Below are positions 6,298-12,630 of a stretch of DNA of 12,740 nucleotides, piece by piece; positions within the stretch are counted from its first letter, which is position 1, and every line of letters starts with the position of its first letter. The notes under the pieces were generated by a model. That model saw only the letters and a list, made by a program, of their open reading frames with translations. It searched no databases and was not told where the DNA came from. Position numbers and translations under genes: made by a program. Where the stretch lies: the NCBI GenBank assembly GCA_031119515.1, contig JAVHXR010000036.1:1-12740 (forward strand). Direction: 5' to 3'. Origin of the DNA: Propionicimonas sp. (GTDB lineage: Bacteria; Actinomycetota; Actinomycetes; Propionibacteriales; Propionibacteriaceae).

Positions 6298-7149
6298 GTG
6301 ACCACCATCTTGTCGATCCAGTCCTCGGTCGCCTACGGCCACGTGGGCAACAGCGCCGCCACCTTCCCGCTGATGCGCCTGGGGGTCGAGGTGTGGCCGG
6401 TGCTCACCGTCCACTTCTCCAACCACACCGGTTACGGTGCCTGGCGCGGGCCGCTGCTGGCCGCCACCGATGTCGCCGAGGTCATCCAGGGGGTCGACGA
6501 GCGCGGTGTCCTCGACCGGGTGGACGCCGTGCTGTCCGGCTACCAGGGCGCCGAGGCGGTCGGCGCAGAGATCCTGAAGGCCGTGGCGCTGGTGAAGGAG
6601 CGCAACCCGGAGGCGATCTACTGCTGCGACCCGGTGATGGGCGACGTGGGCCGGGGCTTCTACGTGCGTCCGGGCATCCCCGAGTTCATGCGCGACCAGG
6701 TGGTGCCGGCGGCGCAGATCGTCACTCCGAACCAGTTCGAACTGGAGTTCCTGACCGGACGCTCCACCGCCACCCTCGACGAGTTGCTCGAGGCGGCGCA
6801 CGCGCTGAGGGCTGCCGGACCCGAGGTGGTGCTGGTGACGAGCGCGATCCTGGCCGGCGAGGACACCGCCACCGTCTTGATGCTCGCGGTCTCCCGAGCG
6901 GGTGCGTGGACGGTGCGGACGCCGCTGCTGGACCGTACCTTCACCGGCTCCGGCGACATCACCGCCGCGCTGTTCCTGGCCCACTACCTCGACACCCGCG
7001 ACCCCGGCGTCGCACTGGCCAGGACCGCAGGGGCGGTCTACTCGGTGCTGAAGGCGACCACGGACTCCGGCTCGCCGGAGCTCGCGCTGGTGGCCGCCCA
7101 GGACGAGCTGGTCAACCCGCGGCACACCTTCGAGGCCGTCAGTCTTTGA
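6298..7149 (+). CDS. pdxY: pyridoxal kinase PdxY
   Basis: ATP-dependent kinase of the vitamin B6 salvage pathway; it phosphorylates pyridoxal to pyridoxal 5'-phosphate. The 283-residue protein follows E. coli PdxY (about 287) almost from end to end: ILSIQSSVAYGHVGNSAATF near the N-terminus, VHFSNHTGYGAWRG, DAVLSGYQG, the phosphate-binding CDPVMGD, IVTPNQFELEFLTG, and TGSGDITAALF with catalytic base D220. The usual C-terminal VAAQDELVNPRHTF is also present. GTG 6298 gives the best match to the family N-terminus and lies 7 nt after CAGAAT; ATG 6289 would add three residues. No Shine-Dalgarno is visible. The gene is divergent from the phosphodiesterase gene (109 bp between starts) and converges on the HTH-MurA gene with an 11-bp overlap. 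It is a single-gene unit. Confidence 0.94.
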   Translation: MTTILSIQSSVAYGHVGNSAATFPLMRLGVEVWPVLTVHFSNHTGYGAWRGPLLAATDVAEVIQGVDERGVLDRVDAVLSGYQGAEAVGAEILKAVALVKERNPEAIYCCDPVMGDVGRGFYVRPGIPEFMRDQVVPAAQIVTPNQFELEFLTGRSTATLDELLEAAHALRAAGPEVVLVTSAILAGEDTATVLMLAVSRAGAWTVRTPLLDRTFTGSGDITAALFLAHYLDTRDPGVALARTAGAVYSVLKATTDSGSPELALVAAQDELVNPRHTFEAVSL

Positions 7150-8665
7150 AGACCTCGATCCGGGCGCCGAGAGCGTTCAGCCGGTTCGGCAGGTCCTCGT
7201 AGCCGCGGTTGATGACGTAGACGTCCCGCAGGACGCTGGTGCCGCGGGCCGCCATCGCGGCCAGCAGCAGGCAGACCGCCGGACGCAGCGCCTGCGGGCA
7301 GACGAGTTCCTGGCCGCGCCAGCGGGTCGGGCCGGTCACCACGATCCGGTGCGGGTCGAGCAGCTGCACCTCGGCACCGAGTTTCGTCAGGTCGACCAGG
7401 TGGATCGCGCGGTTCTCGTAGACCCAGTCGTGGATCAGGGTGCGGCCCTCGGCCGCGGCGGCGATCACCGCGAAGAACGGCAGGTTGTCGATGTTCAGCC
7501 CGGGGAACGGCATCGCATGGATCTTGTCCGCGGCCGCGTGCAGCTCCGAGGGCAGCACGGTGATGTCGGCCAGCCGGGTGCGGCCGTTGAGGGCGGGGTA
7601 CTCCGGCGAGAGCCGATAGCGCAGCCCCATCTCCTCCAGGATCGCCAGCTCGATGTCGAGGAACTCGACCGGCGCCCGGCAGATGGTCAGCTCGCTGCGG
7701 GTCACGATCGCGGCGGTGAGCAGGCTCATCGCCTCGATCGGGTCCTCCGAGGGGGCGAACACGATGTCCTGCTCGATCCGGTCCAGGCCGAACACCTCGA
7801 GCGTGGTGGTGCCGATGCCGTTGATCTGGACGCCGAGCTCCTGCAGGAAGAAGCACAGGTCCTGCACCATGTAGTTCGCGCTGGCGTTGCGGATCACGGT
7901 CCGGCCGGGGAACTGGGCAGCCGCCATCAGGACGTTCTCGGTGACGGTGTCGCCACGCTCGATCAGCGTGATCGAACGCTGGTCCCCGCCGGGCTCGTGC
8001 ACGCGGGCGCGGTAGAAGCCCTGGGTGGCACGCACCTCGAGGCCGAAGTGGCGAAGCGCGTGCAGGTGCGGGGTGATCGTGCGCGCGCCCAGGTTGCAGC
8101 CGCCGGCGTAGGGCAGGTCGAAGCGCTGCTCGTCGTGGAGCAGCGGGCCGAGGAACATGATGATCGAGCGGGTCCGCCGCGCGGCAGCCGCGTCCATCCC
8201 GGCCAGGTTCAGGTCGGCCGGGCGCACCAGTTCGAGCTCGGAGCGGTCCTCCGACCAGGTCGCCCGAACCCCGATGCTGGTCAGCACCTCGACCAGCCGG
8301 TTGACCTCCTCGATCTGGGCGATCCCGCGCAGCACGGTGCGGCCGTGGTTGAGCAGCGCGGCGCACATCAGGGCTACCGCAGCGTTCTTCGACGACCGGA
8401 CGTCGATCGAGCCCCGCAGGGTGGTCGGCCCCTCGACCCGGAAGTGGGTGGGACCGCTCGGCCCGGCGCTGATCAGCGGGCTCTCGAGGGCATGTGCGAT
8501 CCGGTTGATCATCTCCAGGCTGAGGTTCTGGCCGCCGGACTCGATCCGGTGGATCGCGCTCTGACTTGTGCCCAGCTCGGTCGCCAACTGCTGTTGGGTG
8601 AGGCCGCGCTGCTTGCGGGCGTCACGAATCAGGGTGCCGATGCTGCTGGGGAGAAGGTCTGCCAC
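7139..8665 (-). CDS. XRE-type HTH domain fused to UDP-GlcNAc 1-carboxyvinyltransferase (MurA)-like domain
   Basis: A 508-residue two-part protein. Residues about 8-60 are an XRE/Cro helix-turn-helix (LIRDARKQRGLTQQQLA, then LGTSQSAIHRIESG). Residues about 74-508 are a full MurA/EPSP-synthase fold (E. coli MurA has 419). MurA transfers enolpyruvate from PEP to UDP-GlcNAc in the first step of peptidoglycan synthesis. Retained active-site residues: K93-N94 in SSKNAA, R166 in TRSIIMFLGPLL, C190 and R195 in AGGCNLGAR, R461 in ALRPAVC, and D393 after a three-residue insertion in FPGLNIDN. Changed positions include the REPE stretch (here ASANYM), so this is a divergent paralogue and its substrate is uncertain. 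GTG 8665 is chosen because TATGGT lies 7 nt upstream; ATG 8677 in frame adds four residues. A palindrome next to the promoter suggests autoregulation. It is divergent from lpd. Confidence 0.9.
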   Translation of the reverse strand: MADLLPSSIGTLIRDARKQRGLTQQQLATELGTSQSAIHRIESGGQNLSLEMINRIAHALESPLISAGPSGPTHFRVEGPTTLRGSIDVRSSKNAAVALMCAALLNHGRTVLRGIAQIEEVNRLVEVLTSIGVRATWSEDRSELELVRPADLNLAGMDAAAARRTRSIIMFLGPLLHDEQRFDLPYAGGCNLGARTITPHLHALRHFGLEVRATQGFYRARVHEPGGDQRSITLIERGDTVTENVLMAAAQFPGRTVIRNASANYMVQDLCFFLQELGVQINGIGTTTLEVFGLDRIEQDIVFAPSEDPIEAMSLLTAAIVTRSELTICRAPVEFLDIELAILEEMGLRYRLSPEYPALNGRTRLADITVLPSELHAAADKIHAMPFPGLNIDNLPFFAVIAAAAEGRTLIHDWVYENRAIHLVDLTKLGAEVQLLDPHRIVVTGPTRWRGQELVCPQALRPAVCLLLAAMAARGTSVLRDVYVINRGYEDLPNRLNALGARIEVFKD

Positions 8666-8672
8666 GCCGCCG

Positions 8673-8678
8673 ACCATA
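8673..8678 (-). promoter_or_regulatory. candidate -10 box for the HTH-MurA gene
   Basis: On the minus strand TATGGT fits TANNNT and is followed by 7 nt and GTG at 8665. It overlaps the alternative ATG start at 8677, which would be transcribed only from a start further upstream. It directly abuts the palindrome at 8679-8690. Confidence 0.5.
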
Positions 8679-8690
8679 TCTCATATGAGA
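8679..8690. promoter_or_regulatory. 12-bp perfect palindrome, probable operator
   Basis: TCTCATATGAGA is perfectly self-complementary and sits in a short AT-rich island of otherwise GC-rich DNA. It lies between the -10 of the HTH-MurA gene and where its -35 would be, the usual place for a repressor site. It is also centred about 47 bp upstream of the predicted lpd start. The HTH domain encoded next to it is the obvious candidate ligand. No second copy was noticed in the window. Confidence 0.5.
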
Positions 8691-8718
8691 GATGAACGCA
8701 GCCTCGAAGGGGTTGCCC

Positions 8719-8724
8719 TAGAGT
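8719..8724 (+). promoter_or_regulatory. candidate -10 box for the lpd operon (leaderless type)
   Basis: TAGAGT is followed by exactly 7 nt and then ATG at 8732, so transcription should start on the A of the start codon. The same hexamer and spacing are seen before the phosphodiesterase gene. The -35 region is not recognisable, which leaves room for an activator. Confidence 0.5.
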
Positions 8725-8731
8725 GTCGCAC

Positions 8732-10132
8732 ATGACCACACACTTCGACGTCGTCGTACTCGGAGCGGGTCCAGGTGGGTATGTCGCGGCCATTCGGGCC
8801 GCCCAGCTGGGCCTCTCCACCGCCATCATCGAGAAGCAGTGGTGGGGCGGCGTGTGCCTGAATGTCGGCTGTATCCCGACCAAGGCCCTGCTGCGCAACG
8901 CCGAGCTCGCGCACATCTTCCAGACCGAGGCCGACCTGTTCGGCATCGAGGGTGAGGTCACCTTCAACTACGGCAAGGCGTTCTCGCGCAGCCGCCAGGT
9001 CTCCGACCGGATGGTCAAGGGGGTCCACTTCCTGATGCGCAAGAACAAGATCACCGAGCTGAACGGCTGGGGGAGCTTCGTCGACGCGCACACCATCGAG
9101 GTCACCGGCGAGGGCGGCGAGAAGCAGTCCGTCACCTTCGACAACTGCATCGTCGCCGCGGGCGCCACCACCAAGCTGCTGCCCGGCACGCAGGTGTCCG
9201 CACGCGTCTCCACCTACGAGGAGCAGATCCTGTCCGACAGCGTCCCGGGCTCCATCGTGATCTGCGGTGCCGGCGCCATCGGCACCGAGTTCGCCTACGT
9301 GCTCGCCAACTACGGCGCCAAGGTGACGATCGTGGAGTACCTGGACCGGATGGTGCCCAACGAGGACGCCGAGGTGTCGGCCGAGCTCACCAAGGCGTAC
9401 AAGAAGATGGGGATCGAGGTGCTCACCGGCACCAAGGTCGAGAAGATCGAGGAGGACGCCGACGGCGTCCGGGTGACGGTCAGCCCGGCGGCGGGGGGAG
9501 AGTCACGGGTGATCGAGGCCGAGCGCGTCCTCCAGTCGCTCGGCTTCGCCCCACGCACCACCGGCTATGGCCTGGAGAACACCGGCGTGGCACTGACCGA
9601 GCGCGGCGCTATCGCGATCGACGACTTCATGCGCACCAACGTCCCGCACATCTATGCGATCGGCGACGTCACGATGAAGCTCATGCTCGCCCACACCGCC
9701 GAGGCGCAGGGCGTCGTCGCCGCCGAGACCATCGCGGGGGCCGAGACGATGCCGATCAACTACGACATGATCCCGCGCGCCACCTACTGCCAGCCCCAGA
9801 TCGGCTCGTTCGGCTACACCGAGGAGCAGGCCAGGGCCAAGGGCTACGACGTCAAGGTGTCGAAGTTCCCGTTCTCGGCCAACGGCAAGGCCCACGGCCT
9901 CGGGGACGCGACCGGTTTCGTGAAGCTGGTCGCCGACGCCCGCTACAACGAGATCCTGGGCGCGCACCTGATCGGCCCGGACGTCTCCGAACTGCTGCCT
10001 GAACTGACGCTCGCCCAGCAGTGGGACCTCACCGCCGACGAGGTCGCCCGGAACATCCACGCCCACCCGAGCCTGTCGGAGGCGCTCAAGGAGGTCGTCG
10101 AGGGGATCGCCGGCCACATGATCAACCTGTGA
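8732..10132 (+). CDS. lpd: dihydrolipoamide dehydrogenase (E3)
   Basis: FAD enzyme that reoxidises dihydrolipoamide in the pyruvate and 2-oxoglutarate dehydrogenase complexes, passing electrons to NAD+. The 466-residue protein is full length and closely resembles mycobacterial LpdC. It has the FAD-binding VVVLGAGPGGYVAA (7-20), the redox disulfide C42/C47 in GGVCLNVGCIPTKALL, the NAD-binding ICGAGAIGTEFAYV (177-190), the second FAD contact AIGDVTMKLMLAHTAEAQG, and the dimer-interface active site HAHPSLSEAL with H445 and E450. ATG 8732 is chosen because TAGAGT lies 7 nt upstream and the N-terminus MTTHFDVVVLG matches the family; GTG 8723 would add three residues. Divergent from the HTH-MurA gene, with 66 bp between starts. 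No E1 or E2 gene is in the window. The HhH-GPD gene follows after 8 bp. Confidence 0.97.
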   Translation: MTTHFDVVVLGAGPGGYVAAIRAAQLGLSTAIIEKQWWGGVCLNVGCIPTKALLRNAELAHIFQTEADLFGIEGEVTFNYGKAFSRSRQVSDRMVKGVHFLMRKNKITELNGWGSFVDAHTIEVTGEGGEKQSVTFDNCIVAAGATTKLLPGTQVSARVSTYEEQILSDSVPGSIVICGAGAIGTEFAYVLANYGAKVTIVEYLDRMVPNEDAEVSAELTKAYKKMGIEVLTGTKVEKIEEDADGVRVTVSPAAGGESRVIEAERVLQSLGFAPRTTGYGLENTGVALTERGAIAIDDFMRTNVPHIYAIGDVTMKLMLAHTAEAQGVVAAETIAGAETMPINYDMIPRATYCQPQIGSFGYTEEQARAKGYDVKVSKFPFSANGKAHGLGDATGFVKLVADARYNEILGAHLIGPDVSELLPELTLAQQWDLTADEVARNIHAHPSLSEALKEVVEGIAGHMINL

Positions 10133-10140
10133 GGTGAACC

Positions 10141-10719
10141 GTGCCGGACCTGCACCTGACCGGCGACCCGGTCGCTGACCAGCTGCTGTCGACCGATCCG
10201 AACGCGCTGCTGATCGGGATGCTGCTGGACCAGCAGGTCACGATGGAGAAGGCCTTCACCGGGCCGGCCGTGATCGCGTCCCGGATGGGCGGACGGCTGG
10301 ACGTGGCCGCGATCGCCGCCGCGGAGCCGGAGGAGTTCATCGCGCTCTGCTCGCAGCCGCCCGCCGTCCACCGGTTCCCGCGGGCGATGGCCGAGCGGGT
10401 CCAGGACCTGTGCCGGATCCTCGTCGATGACTGGCAGGGCTCGGCGTCGCACCTGTTCGCGGCCGCAGCGACCGGGGAGGAGCTGCGCCGGCTGCTCGGC
10501 ACCCTGCCGGGCTTCGGCGCGGTGAAGGCCCAGATCTTCCTCGCGCTGCTCGGCAAGCAGTACGGCATCACGCCTCCGGGCTGGCGGGAGGCGGCGGGCG
10601 ACTTCGGCCTGGACGGCTTCCGGTCGGTGGCCGACATCACCGACCGCGAGTCGCTGCTCAAGGTGCGCGCCACCAAGCAGGCAGTGAAGGCCGCCGCCAG
10701 GGCCGCCAAGCAGGCCTGA
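10141..10719 (+). CDS. small HhH-GPD family protein (base-excision-repair type), uncharacterised
   Basis: A 192-residue protein made almost entirely of one HhH-GPD domain, the fold of EndoIII, MutY and AlkA DNA glycosylases. It resembles a conserved actinobacterial family of unknown function (I recall model TIGR03252, not checked). The N-terminal LLIGMLLDQQVTMEKAF (23-39) is the usual first GPD helix. The hairpin is LLGTLPGFGAVKAQIFLALL (118-137). The EndoIII-type lysine position just after the hairpin glycines is not lysine (K129 is one residue later), and the catalytic VDTH-type aspartate is replaced by YGITPPGW (141-148). There are no C-terminal Fe-S cysteines. Glycosylase activity is therefore doubtful. 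GTG 10141 follows GAGGTG with 4-nt spacing and lies 8 bp after lpd, so it is co-transcribed. The C-terminus is rich in Lys and Ala. Confidence 0.85.
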   Translation: MPDLHLTGDPVADQLLSTDPNALLIGMLLDQQVTMEKAFTGPAVIASRMGGRLDVAAIAAAEPEEFIALCSQPPAVHRFPRAMAERVQDLCRILVDDWQGSASHLFAAAATGEELRRLLGTLPGFGAVKAQIFLALLGKQYGITPPGWREAAGDFGLDGFRSVADITDRESLLKVRATKQAVKAAARAAKQA

Positions 10720-10720
10720 G

Positions 10721-11734
10721 ATGGCCACCGACGATCTCGCGACAGCTCTCGTCGAGGCTGTCGCCACCGCCCCAGGGGCCGGGGTCGCCCGGGTCGATCG
10801 TGCCGGCGTCGTCCTCGCCGAGGCCGCCTGGGGGCTGGCGGACCGGCGCCTGGCGGTGCCGATGACAGCGTCCCACCGGCTGGCGATGGCCAGCGGCTCG
10901 AAAGGGTTCACCGCGCTCGCGGTGATGAGCCTTGTGGTCGAGGGCCGGCTGGCCCTGGAGACGACCGCGCGCTCGCTGCTGGGCGCTGACCTTCCCCTTG
11001 TCGACCACGGCGTCACGATCGCGGACCTGCTCGCCCACCGGTCGGGGGTGGGGGAGTACCTGGACGACGACGCCGACCCTGGGGAGTACGTGCTGTCGAT
11101 ACCGGTCCACCGGCTGGTCTCACCCGAGGAGTACCTGCCGATGCTGGACGGGCACCCCCAGCTCTTCCGGCCCGGCACCCGGTTCGCCTACAGCAACGCC
11201 GGCTTCATCCTGCTGGCGATCCTCGCGCAACGGGCTGCCGACCGTCCCTTCCACGACCTGGTGCGGGAACGGGTGATCGAGCCGGGCGGGCTGGCGGACA
11301 CCGCCTACCTGCGCTCCGACGACCTGCCTGCCGATGCCGCACTGGGCTACGTCGAGATCGACGGCCAGTGGCGGAGCAACGTCCTGCACCTGCCGGTGGT
11401 GGGCGGCGGCGACGGCGGCGCCTACACCAGCCTCGCCGACCTGGGACGGTTCTGGCGGGCACTCCAGGCGGGCCGCATCGTGCCGACCGAGGCCGTCGCC
11501 AGGATGACCGCCCCCACCAGCGAGGACGAGGGCGGCTGGCACTACGGTCTCGGGTTCTGGCTGCGGCCCGGCGACGGCGTCGTCGCCCTGGTCGGCGAGG
11601 ACGCCGGAGTGTCGTTCCGTTCCACCCACGTCGTCGCCGACGACCTCGTCGCGTCCGTGATCGGGACGACGGCCGACGCCGCGTGGCCGGTGACGCGCGC
11701 GCTCGACACGGCGCTGGGGATCAGGCGGGGCTGA
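10721..11734 (+). CDS. serine hydrolase, class C beta-lactamase / penicillin-binding-like family
   Basis: A 337-residue member of the beta-lactamase/transpeptidase fold (Pfam Beta-lactamase). Such proteins may be esterases, D-amino-acid peptidases or beta-lactamases, and I cannot assign a substrate. The nucleophile motif SxxK is S58-G-S-K61 in MASGSKGFTAL, and the YxN motif is Y157-S-N159 in TRFAYSNAGF. LLAHRSGVGEY (103-113) is the usual HTSG-like stretch. The third motif, normally HxG or KTG, reads VGEDAGVSF (291-299), lacking the basic residue. No signal peptide is seen, so a cytoplasmic location is likely. ATG 10721 starts 1 nt after the HhH gene's stop, with only a weak AGG upstream (10712-10714), so translation is probably coupled. 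Last gene of the lpd operon; its end overlaps prmC by 14 bp on the other strand. Confidence 0.88.
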   Translation: MATDDLATALVEAVATAPGAGVARVDRAGVVLAEAAWGLADRRLAVPMTASHRLAMASGSKGFTALAVMSLVVEGRLALETTARSLLGADLPLVDHGVTIADLLAHRSGVGEYLDDDADPGEYVLSIPVHRLVSPEEYLPMLDGHPQLFRPGTRFAYSNAGFILLAILAQRAADRPFHDLVRERVIEPGGLADTAYLRSDDLPADAALGYVEIDGQWRSNVLHLPVVGGGDGGAYTSLADLGRFWRALQAGRIVPTEAVARMTAPTSEDEGGWHYGLGFWLRPGDGVVALVGEDAGVSFRSTHVVADDLVASVIGTTADAAWPVTRALDTALGIRRG

Positions 11735-12617
11735 GCCTGGCCACCAGCGCCCGCGCCCTGCCGGTGAGGTCGTCGACGGTAAGCAGGTCGGTGAACCCCG
11801 CGTCGTCCGCCATCTCCCGGGCCGCCGCGGCCTGCACCTCGGCGTGCTCCATCACGAACAGCCCGCCCGGCCGCAGCAGCCGTCGGGCGGCGGCCGCGAC
11901 CGCACGCGGGAGGTCCAGGCCGTCCAGCCCGCCGCCGTACAGAGCCAGATCGGGATCGTGGTCGCGCACCTCGGGCTCGACCGGGACGGCGTCGGGCGGG
12001 ATGTAGGGCGGGTTGCTGACCACCACGTCGACGGCGCCCACGAGGTCTGCCAGCAGCTCGACCTCGCGCACGTCCGCCTGCTCGATGCGGATCGCCCCGA
12101 CGCCGGCTGAGGCGGCATTCCGCCTTGTCAGCCGCACAGCGGCGGGGGAGAGGTCGACCGCCACGACGTGGCTGGCCGGAACCTCGGTCGCGACCGAGAT
12201 GGCGATCCCGCCCGCGCCGCAGCACAGGTCCACCACGAGCGGATGGGTGCCGCGGGCGGCCAGCCGGGCGGCCTCGTCGATCGCCACCTGGGCGACCACC
12301 TCGGTCTCCGGCCGGGGGACGAACACCCCGGGCTCGACGGCGAGGACCAGGTGGCGGAACCCGGTGGACCCGACCAGGTGCTGCAGCGGCTCCCGCAGCC
12401 GACGGCGGTCGACCAGTCCTGCGAACACCGCAGCCTCGCCGGGCGCAACCTCGACGGCGCCGATCCCGATCAGCCGCTCCAGCCCGAGAACGTGCGCGGC
12501 GAGCGCCCTGGCGTCGTGGGCGGGGGAGGGGACACCTGCCTCGGCGAGAATCCGGGCGGCGCCGTCGATCAGGTCGCGCCAGCGCGGCACCGGGGGGGCT
12601 GCGGGATCCTGCGTCAC
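11721..12617 (-). CDS. prmC: peptide chain release factor N5-glutamine methyltransferase PrmC
   Basis: SAM-dependent enzyme (HemK family) that methylates the GGQ glutamine of release factors RF1 and RF2 and so improves translation termination. The 298-residue protein has the N-terminal helical release-factor-binding domain (about 10-80), the linker motif FVPRPETE (99-106), the SAM-binding VVDLCCGAGGIAIS (128-141), and the catalytic NPPY (202-205) in VVSNPPYIPP. Motif I is usually DLGTGSG-like; the CC variant keeps the glycines. GTG 12617 is chosen for family fit and because CATGAT lies 7 nt upstream with no Shine-Dalgarno. ATG 12626 and 12629 in frame add 3-4 residues; the frame stays open to the window edge but that part is not protein-like. 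prmC commonly follows prfA, but no RF1 sequence is seen in the 123 bases upstream. It converges on the serine hydrolase gene with a 14-bp overlap. Confidence 0.95.
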   Translation of the reverse strand: MTQDPAAPPVPRWRDLIDGAARILAEAGVPSPAHDARALAAHVLGLERLIGIGAVEVAPGEAAVFAGLVDRRRLREPLQHLVGSTGFRHLVLAVEPGVFVPRPETEVVAQVAIDEAARLAARGTHPLVVDLCCGAGGIAISVATEVPASHVVAVDLSPAAVRLTRRNAASAGVGAIRIEQADVREVELLADLVGAVDVVVSNPPYIPPDAVPVEPEVRDHDPDLALYGGGLDGLDLPRAVAAAARRLLRPGGLFVMEHAEVQAAAAREMADDAGFTDLLTVDDLTGRARALVARLSPA

Positions 12618-12624
12618 GCCCCGC

Positions 12625-12630
12625 ATCATG
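12625..12630 (-). promoter_or_regulatory. candidate -10 box for prmC
   Basis: On the minus strand CATGAT is followed by 7 nt and GTG at 12617. It fits NANNNT with C first. Just upstream, the dyad ACCCG-CA-CGGGT (12635-12646, plus-strand reading) falls between this box and the -35 region. Weak on its own; it is supported by the same arrangement at other genes here. Confidence 0.3.

Noticed and set aside
6189..6308. Longer start (ATG 6308) for the phosphodiesterase
   Set aside because: It would overlap the start of the divergent pdxY and add residues unlike the family; GTG 6188 has a -10-like box at the right distance.
5472..7202. 576-codon plus-strand open frame spanning the phosphodiesterase and pdxY
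   Set aside because: It overlaps two clear genes in other frames and its translation is compositionally biased without motifs.
7349..8695. 448-codon plus-strand open frame antisense to the HTH-MurA gene
   Set aside because: The opposite strand has a full MurA fold with conserved residues; this frame is His/Gln/Val-rich shadow sequence.
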